Positions 6,607 through 12,146 of a stretch of 15,017 nt of DNA are shown one piece after another; position 1 is the first letter of the stretch, and each line of letters opens with the position of its first letter. Source of the DNA: Chloroflexota bacterium (lineage in GTDB: Bacteria; Chloroflexota; Anaerolineae; Ardenticatenales; Ardenticatenaceae); the NCBI GenBank assembly GCA_003520455.1, contig DOUV01000957.1, forward strand, positions 1-15,017, read 5' to 3'. Position numbers and translations under genes: made by a program. The notes under the pieces were generated by a model that saw only the letters and a list, made by a program, of their open reading frames with translations, made no database searches and was not told the DNA's origin.

Positions 6607-7548
6607 ATGTTTGTGTTCGAGGCCGAGCAGAAAGCCTACAACATCGGCGGGGTGGTGTTTGGGGGACAGCCGGGCGAGTATCCAACCGTCCTGGCGGCGA
6701 GTATCTTCTACCTGGGCGACCGGCTCGTCAAGGATGAGCTTGCCGGCGAGTTCGACCACGAGGGGGCCTACGCGGCGGTCGAGAAGATGCGCGCGATCTG
6801 CAAGAAAGCCGCCGTGCCGCTCGTGATCGACATGATCGGCGCCAGTGCCACGCTGATGGAGCGGTACGTCGAGTGGATTGAACCGACCGGACTGCCCTTT
6901 TTTGTGGATGGGACCACGCCGGACGTGCGCCTGGCGGGCGCCCGCAAAGTCGTCGAGTTGGGACTCCATGATCGATGTGTCTACAACTCGATTGGTCCGG
7001 AGACGCGTGAGCGCGAAATCGCTGCGCTGAAAGAGCTGGGCCTCAAGAGCTGCATTGCCATGACGCACAACGCCCGCAAGCCAACCTTCCAGGGGAAGTT
7101 CGATATCGCCGAGCAGGTTCTCGAAACGGCCTACCAGGCGGGCTTCACCCAGTTCATCTTCGACACCGCCGTGCTCGACCTGGTTGAGCCGGGCCCGTGC
7201 AGCAAGACGATCTGGATGCTCAAGAACACGTACGGCTATCCGGCCGGCTGCTCCCCCACCCACATCGTCAGGGATCGTTGGACCCACGGCCCAGCCCGCT
7301 TCGGCCAACTGGGCTATACCGCCGCCAAGGTCAGCCTGGCGACCAGCATCATGATGATGGGGGCTGACTACTTCATGTATGGCATCAAGCAACTGGAGAT
7401 TGTACCGGCGATGGCCATGGTGGATGCCATCATTGCGTATACTGCCCGCCAGCAACGAATCAGACCGAAATTGAGCGAGACGCCCCTGACGGCCCTGCTC
7501 CGAAGCGATGATCCCGTGCCGGGGATACAGCGAGCCGGGTCATCTTGA
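6607..7548 (+). CDS. MtrH-family methylcorrinoid:tetrahydrofolate methyltransferase
   Basis: 313 residues, the usual length. The opening MFVFEAEQKAYNIGGVVFGG, QPGEYPTVLAASIFY, the DGTTPDVRLAGA strand and VYNSIGPETREREI are hallmarks of the family that includes subunit H of the archaeal methyltransferase complex and the bacterial MtgA enzymes. It has a TIM-barrel fold. In bacteria such proteins pass the methyl group from the corrinoid protein to tetrahydrofolate, feeding C1 metabolism. The ribosome-binding site GAGGGGG overlaps the stop codon of the upstream gene, which suggests translational coupling; the same arrangement recurs at the next junction. No other archaeal Mtr subunits are present, so this is the stand-alone bacterial type. 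The exact pterin acceptor is inferred. Confidence 0.92.
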   Translation: MFVFEAEQKAYNIGGVVFGGQPGEYPTVLAASIFYLGDRLVKDELAGEFDHEGAYAAVEKMRAICKKAAVPLVIDMIGASATLMERYVEWIEPTGLPFFVDGTTPDVRLAGARKVVELGLHDRCVYNSIGPETREREIAALKELGLKSCIAMTHNARKPTFQGKFDIAEQVLETAYQAGFTQFIFDTAVLDLVEPGPCSKTIWMLKNTYGYPAGCSPTHIVRDRWTHGPARFGQLGYTAAKVSLATSIMMMGADYFMYGIKQLEIVPAMAMVDAIIAYTARQQRIRPKLSETPLTALLRSDDPVPGIQRAGSS

Positions 7549-7557
7549 GGGGGTCGC

Positions 7558-8274
7558 ATGACGCAGGTCAACCAAGAGCCTGAAACAAGCGGTGAGAACA
7601 GGCGGGTGCCCAAGACCGTCTTCATCGCCTGTGCAGCCCTGGGACGCGACGTCAAAGCAATCATCAGGAAGCACGGCTGGAACGCCGACTTCCAGGCGAT
7701 TGATGCCAGGCTGCACCTGCGGCCGGATAAGATCGGGCCGGCGGTGGAGGCGCGGCTGCAGAAAGCCGAGGAGCAGTACGAGCGACGGGTGGTCGTCTAC
7801 GGTCATTGCGGGGCGATGGATCTCGATGCCATTCTGGGGCGCCACGGTGCCGTGAGGCCGCTGGGTCCGCACTGTTACGAGATGTACGGGGGCGAGGACT
7901 TCGCGCGGGCGCTGAAAGAAGAGCCGGGCACTTTCATCCTGACCGACTACCTGATCCATGCCTGGGACATGTTCGTGGTCAAGGGCCTGAAAATCGACCA
8001 GCATCCCAAGTTGAAGCCGTTGCTCTTTCACCACTACAAGCGCCTGATCTACTACAGCCAGGAGGAGGACGAGCGACTGATTGCCAAGGCGCACGAGATT
8101 GCGGCGTGGCTTGAGCTGCCCCTGACCGTAAAACAGGTCGGATACGGCGACCTGGAGCGTCGGCTCGTTGCTATTATGGAGGAGCGCGAGCAGCCGACTG
8201 CGGGTATGACCTACGACGGCTATAGCAGCATGGCCTACCCTACCGCTGCGGGGCCGGATAGCGGGAATGAGTGA
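7558..8274 (+). CDS. DUF1638 protein
   Basis: 238 residues. The family signature is clear: FIACAALGRDVKAIIRKHGW, LHLRPDKI, VVVYGHCGAMDLDAIL, GPHCYEMYGGEDFARAL, EEPGTFILTDYLIHAWD and VGYGDLERRL. The conserved Cys in YGHCG and in HCYE, together with several His residues, could form a metal or cofactor site; this is inference, as no activity is established for the family. The protein is soluble, with no signal peptide. Its start overlaps a GAGGGGG ribosome-binding site next to the MtrH stop codon, so it is translated with that gene. Repeated pairing of DUF1638 with corrinoid methyltransferases suggests an accessory role in cobamide handling. Confidence 0.87.
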   Translation: MTQVNQEPETSGENRRVPKTVFIACAALGRDVKAIIRKHGWNADFQAIDARLHLRPDKIGPAVEARLQKAEEQYERRVVVYGHCGAMDLDAILGRHGAVRPLGPHCYEMYGGEDFARALKEEPGTFILTDYLIHAWDMFVVKGLKIDQHPKLKPLLFHHYKRLIYYSQEEDERLIAKAHEIAAWLELPLTVKQVGYGDLERRLVAIMEEREQPTAGMTYDGYSSMAYPTAAGPDSGNE

Positions 8275-8277
8275 CCG

Positions 8278-10212
8278 GTGGATCAGGTAGACCTCAAAAT
8301 GAGGTTGGATACACCACAAGCATCACCGCCGCCGGAACGCAAGACGGTAAGCGTCACCTTCCAGCCGGCGGGGGTGACGTACGAAGTCCCCTACAAGGAG
8401 ACTTTGTTCGAAGTGGCGGTCGCGGCGGGGGTCGAGGTCGATACGATCTGTGGGGGGAACGGGTCGTGCGGCAAATGCAAGGTGCGCTTTGAAACCGATC
8501 CGGTGGCCCCCAAGCCGATCGATTACGTGCATCTGAGCGGCGGGGAGATTCAAGAGGGCTACCGGTTGTCCTGCCAGGTTGAAGCCTGCCAGAACATGGT
8601 CGTCTCTGTTCCGCCGGCGGATAGCCGGGTCAACGTCCAGTTTCTCCACCAGGGCGTGCAGCGCGAGGTGCCGCTCCAGCCCAACATCCTGAAGATTTAC
8701 ATCCCATACACCCACCCTCGCCAGCGCAACGGAGTCGCCGATTGGGATTTTGTCGGCCGGACGTTACCGCGCTGGTTTCAGCGCGTGCGCCTCCCACTGT
8801 ACTGGCTGCGTCAGCTCCCGGCGTTTATTCGCTGTAAAGAGGGGATGACCGTCGTCGTGGCCGGACGGGAGCAGGTGATTCGCCTGGAAGTGGGCGATAC
8901 GACGGCTCACCACTACGGCGTTGCCATCGACATCGGCTCCACCTCCGTCGTCGGCTTTCTTCTCGATCTGAACACCGGGCAGGAAGTCGCCGTCACATCC
9001 GACCTCAACAAACAGACGGCGTACGGCGACGACATCATCGCTCGCCTGAGCCGGGCGCAACGCAATCCGGAGGGTCTGCAACGGATGCACGAGCTGATCA
9101 TTGACCAGCTCAATGCCATCGTGCAACGGCTCGTCGACGAGGCCGGCATCGAGACCCAGTACATTACAGAGGCCACCATCGTCGGCAATATGACCATGCA
9201 CCATTTCCTGCTGCGACTCGATTCAACCTACCTCGGGCTGTCGCCGTACGCGCCGGTCATTCGCGACAGTGTCGTGGTCAGCGCGCAGGAACTGGGCCTG
9301 ACGGTCCTCGAGCGGGACGTGCCTCTCTACGTATTGCCCAACATTGCCGGTTTCGTCGGGTCCGACACGGTCGGCGTGATGCTGGCCAGCGGGATGCATC
9401 AATCCGAGGCTGTGATGCTCGCGGTCGATGTTGGAACGAACGGCGAGGTGGCGCTCGGCTCTAAGGCTCGTCTGATTGCGTGCTCGGCGCCCGCCGGACC
9501 GGCGTTCGAGGGGGCGCGCATCAAACAGGGCATGCGCGCGGCCACCGGGGCAATCGATCATGTTCTCTTCGATGGGGGTGATGTCCGCTTCACGGTCATT
9601 GGCACCGTCCCCCCGAAGGGTATCTGTGGCTCAGCGCTCGTCGATATCACCGCCGGTCTCTTGGAGGCAGGCCTGGTGGATTTCAGCGGGAAGCTTCTGC
9701 TGCACGATGAACTGCCATCTTCGGTTCCCCCCATACTGCGGAAGCGAATCGTTGAGACAGAAGATCGCCGCGACAACTACTTCATTCTCGCTCGGGCGGA
9801 GGAAACGGGTGCGGAGAAGGACATCATCTTCACACAGCAAGATATTCGTGAATTCCAGCTCGCCAAGGGCGCAATCCGGGCCGGCGAGATGGTCCTCCAG
9901 CAACACATGGGAGTCGATGATGACGACCTCGACGAAGTAGTGCTGGCCGGCGCCTTCGGCACGTACATCGACCTGACAAATGCCCGGCGGGTCAATCTCG
10001 TGCCGGAGGTTCCGATCGAGCGCCTGCGGGCGATCGGCAACGCGGCTGGGGTTGGCGCCAAGCTCGCGTTGCTCTCCATCAGAGAGCGCATGGCGGCCGA
10101 AAGGATTGGGCGCCACACCGAACACATTCAACTCAGTGGTCTGAGCGATTTCCAGAGGGCGTTCGTCCACGCAATGCGATTCCCGATGTATCGCAGAACG
10201 AGCAGGAGTTAA
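8278..10212 (+). CDS. 2Fe-2S ferredoxin/ASKHA-domain reductive activator of the corrinoid protein
   Basis: 644 residues with GTG start; an in-frame ATG at 8299 is a reasonable alternative start. Residues ~24-105 form a 2Fe-2S ferredoxin domain with Cys58, Cys64, Cys67 and Cys99 (CGGNGSCGKC motif). The rest is the ASKHA ATPase core of DUF4445/RACE proteins: AIDIGSTSVVGF (D218), AVDVGTNGEV (D384) and VLAGAFGTYID (~555-565). Such proteins (RamA, RACo) use ATP to reduce an inactive Co(II) corrinoid protein back to Co(I). The domain order here, 2Fe-2S first, is the bacterial RACo type. Its stop codon is 5 bp before the next gene, and it starts 3 bp after the DUF1638 gene. It is expected to act on the corrinoid protein encoded at 4495. 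Confidence 0.93.
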   Translation: MDQVDLKMRLDTPQASPPPERKTVSVTFQPAGVTYEVPYKETLFEVAVAAGVEVDTICGGNGSCGKCKVRFETDPVAPKPIDYVHLSGGEIQEGYRLSCQVEACQNMVVSVPPADSRVNVQFLHQGVQREVPLQPNILKIYIPYTHPRQRNGVADWDFVGRTLPRWFQRVRLPLYWLRQLPAFIRCKEGMTVVVAGREQVIRLEVGDTTAHHYGVAIDIGSTSVVGFLLDLNTGQEVAVTSDLNKQTAYGDDIIARLSRAQRNPEGLQRMHELIIDQLNAIVQRLVDEAGIETQYITEATIVGNMTMHHFLLRLDSTYLGLSPYAPVIRDSVVVSAQELGLTVLERDVPLYVLPNIAGFVGSDTVGVMLASGMHQSEAVMLAVDVGTNGEVALGSKARLIACSAPAGPAFEGARIKQGMRAATGAIDHVLFDGGDVRFTVIGTVPPKGICGSALVDITAGLLEAGLVDFSGKLLLHDELPSSVPPILRKRIVETEDRRDNYFILARAEETGAEKDIIFTQQDIREFQLAKGAIRAGEMVLQQHMGVDDDDLDEVVLAGAFGTYIDLTNARRVNLVPEVPIERLRAIGNAAGVGAKLALLSIRERMAAERIGRHTEHIQLSGLSDFQRAFVHAMRFPMYRRTSRS

Positions 10213-10217
10213 CCGCA

Positions 10218-11252
10218 ATGGATTCGTTTGAACGGGTGTATGCCGCATTAACAGGTCGCCCGGTGGACCGGCCGCCGGTGTTTCCCCAAATCGGCGACCA
10301 TGCCGGCATCATTGCCGGACTCCCCTATAACGTCATGTACGAAGATGCCGAGCGAGCCGCCCAGGCGCATCTCGATGCCCAGCAGCTCTACGGCTATGAC
10401 TTCGTTGCGATTCAGGTCGAGCCAAGTTGGCCGGTAGCGGAGGCCTGTGGCGCAGGGGTGACTTATCCACCGAACAAGTATCCGTGGATCACGGATTATC
10501 TCATCAAGACGGAGGAGGATCTGGAAAAGCTCCGCGTGCCCGATTTCATGGCGACCAGGAGCACGCGGGTGATGATCGAAGGAACACGACTGTTGGCCGA
10601 ACGGGCCCCGGTGCCGACTGCCGCTTTCATGACCGGTCCGATGACCTTCAGCCTCCAACTCATGCCCTATGCCAGCGTGATCAAGCGTGTTCTCAAGAAT
10701 CCGGCGTTCGTGCACCGGTTGGTCGGGAAGGCAACGGAGGTGATTCAAGCGTACGCTGAGGCGTTAAAAGCGGCAGGAGCGACGATCTTTGTGATCTGCG
10801 AGCATGATGTGCAGATGATGTCGCCCAAACACATCAAGGAGTTCAGTCTGGACTACCTGCCGGCGCTCTTGTCAATCTACGACTACACCATCTTGCACGT
10901 CTGTGGGGACGTCACCCCGCACCTGGCAGCAAACGCCAGCCACCTCAAAAACCTGGACGGGCTCAACACGATCAACGTTGGACCCAAAGTTGACATCGCC
11001 GCCACACAGAAACTGCTCGACGGCAGGATCGGGGTGGCGGGGAACATCGATCACATTGAATTACTCCCGCTCGGTGCGCCAGGCGACATCGAAGCCACGG
11101 TGTGGGCCGCGATCGAGGCGAGCGGCGGTGATCCGCGCTTCATGATCGCCCCCGGCTGCGAGATTACCTCCGATACGCCCGTCGAGAACGTCAAAGCGTT
11201 CGTCCGTGCGGCCGCGACCTACACTATGCGGTCCCGGTCACCATCTGTGTGA
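10218..11252 (+). CDS. UroD-family methyltransferase, MtaA/CmuA-like, canonical zinc site
   Basis: 344 residues, close to MtaA length. GGAG (10205-10208) lies 9 nt before the ATG. The start MDSFERVYAALTGRPVDRPP is the classic UroD/MtaA opening. All three MtaA-type zinc ligands are in place: H227 and C229 in LHVCGD, and C314 in APGCEITSDTPVENV. Members move methyl groups between a corrinoid protein and a thiol, folate or other acceptor, or from a substrate to the corrinoid. It is the last gene of the operon. Because the MtrH-like enzyme can serve the folate step, this protein is most simply the substrate:corrinoid methyltransferase, alone or with the divergent UroD-family protein. That division of labour is inference. 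Substrate unknown. Confidence 0.93.
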   Translation: MDSFERVYAALTGRPVDRPPVFPQIGDHAGIIAGLPYNVMYEDAERAAQAHLDAQQLYGYDFVAIQVEPSWPVAEACGAGVTYPPNKYPWITDYLIKTEEDLEKLRVPDFMATRSTRVMIEGTRLLAERAPVPTAAFMTGPMTFSLQLMPYASVIKRVLKNPAFVHRLVGKATEVIQAYAEALKAAGATIFVICEHDVQMMSPKHIKEFSLDYLPALLSIYDYTILHVCGDVTPHLAANASHLKNLDGLNTINVGPKVDIAATQKLLDGRIGVAGNIDHIELLPLGAPGDIEATVWAAIEASGGDPRFMIAPGCEITSDTPVENVKAFVRAAATYTMRSRSPSV

Positions 11253-11296
11253 ACATCGCACCCCCGGCGACGTCTTGACCGGTGTTCGAGCGCTGG

Positions 11297-11794
11297 CTAC
11301 CCGGCATCCAGCGTCATCGGCTCGGCAAAAAAGTCCTCGGCCCACCGAAACTGGACCCCGGCGTCCTCGGCGGCCGCCTGGTCCTCCGGCCGGTCGCCGA
11401 CGTAGACCACGCCTGTGGCAGTGGCCTGGGGGAAGCGGGCCATCAGCTCCCGAATCATGTGGCCGCTGGGCTTGCGGCAGATGATCCGCGGCTTGCCGCG
11501 ATATTCCTTGAGCCGGCCACGCTCGTGCCCGTAGCAGGCCTCGTAAGGTGTATCCTCCGGCAGCCCCAACGCCAGAAGCGCGGCGGCAATCTTCGCCTCT
11601 ACCTGAACCTCGGTGACATGGCCGAAGGCGACCCCAGCCTGGTTGGTCGCGATTCCGATGGTGTGCCCTTCTTGGAGTAGCTCGGCCAGGCGTTCTCGGC
11701 GTCGTGGGAGGACGTGCCATTCGTCGTAGACCCGACCGGGGTTGCGCATATATGAGCTGATCAGCGTGTCGTCTAAGTCGAAGATGTAGAGCAT
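11297..11794 (-). CDS. HAD-IIIA family phosphatase
   Basis: 165 residues. Four HAD motifs are visible: DLDDT near the N-terminus (nucleophile Asp, residues ~6-10), the IGIATNQAGVAFG loop (motif II), KPSGHM (motif III Lys) and VGDRPEDQAAA (motif IV). The layout resembles histidinol-phosphatase, heptose-bisphosphatase and polynucleotide 3'-phosphatase relatives. Substrate cannot be assigned. GAGGG lies just before the ATG. It is convergent with the methyltransferase operon (44 bp between stop codons) and downstream of the dnaE2 gene on the same strand. A DNA-repair link is possible from that neighbour only. Confidence 0.87.
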   Translation of the reverse strand: MLYIFDLDDTLISSYMRNPGRVYDEWHVLPRRRERLAELLQEGHTIGIATNQAGVAFGHVTEVQVEAKIAAALLALGLPEDTPYEACYGHERGRLKEYRGKPRIICRKPSGHMIRELMARFPQATATGVVYVGDRPEDQAAAEDAGVQFRWAEDFFAEPMTLDAG

Positions 11795-11867
11795 CCGCCC
11801 TCTCTTTTACGCAGCATCTGGCAGGCAAGTGCGATCACCACAACTCCGTTTTGTTGGTTCATAGGCC

Positions 11868-11907
11868 GACTACAGAGTATCCCATCCGGATCAAAGAGGT
11901 AAAGCAT
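11868..11907 (-). pseudogene. Possible decayed copy of the HAD phosphatase N-terminus
   Basis: On the minus strand an ATG at 11907 opens MLYLFDPDGILCS, which mirrors the adjacent gene's MLYIFDLDDTLIS codon by codon for about 13 residues. The similarity then fades, and the frame runs on in reading +1 over the true HAD start without domain content. A duplication or recombination remnant is likely. The alternative is a short real peptide. Confidence 0.4.
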
Positions 11908-12146
11908 CCTGATGATCCACCCGGATAGGAATAGCAACTTCGTTGGCGGTGGCGCAAATCTTGTGCCACCGCTCGCCCTGGCCGATCCGGCGGGCCTGTG
12001 GGATAGCAGAGTGGCGCGGCCGGCTGGACCGGAGTCACCCGGCGCCGTGAAGATCGCTCTGGAGGGGGCATCGAGATCGCTCGACAGCTTGAAAGCCAGG
12101 GCAGCCTCGTCGAAAGCGGCGAGGGCTGCCGGGCATTGAAAGTACG
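11908..12146. other. Intergenic region with a strong hairpin
   Basis: There is no supported gene between the dnaE2 stop and the HAD region. GCGGTGGC (11946-11953) and GCCACCGC (11965-11972) form an 8-bp GC-rich stem with three further inner pairs. There is no T-run on either strand. It could be an mRNA 3' end of dnaE2 or a dispersed repeat. Confidence 0.45.

Noticed and set aside
6475..7455. Open frame of 326 codons on the minus strand over the MtrH-like gene
   Set aside because: It is antisense to a clearly recognisable family member and has no protein motif of its own.
9631..10248. Open frame of 205 codons on the minus strand over the end of the activator gene
   Set aside because: Antisense shadow of a well-supported gene; no family resemblance or ribosome-binding site.
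11291..11313. Hairpin CGCTGG/CCAGCG between the convergent operon end and the HAD gene
   Set aside because: Six base pairs with an 11-nt loop, no T-run, and it overlaps HAD coding sequence, so a terminator call is not supported.
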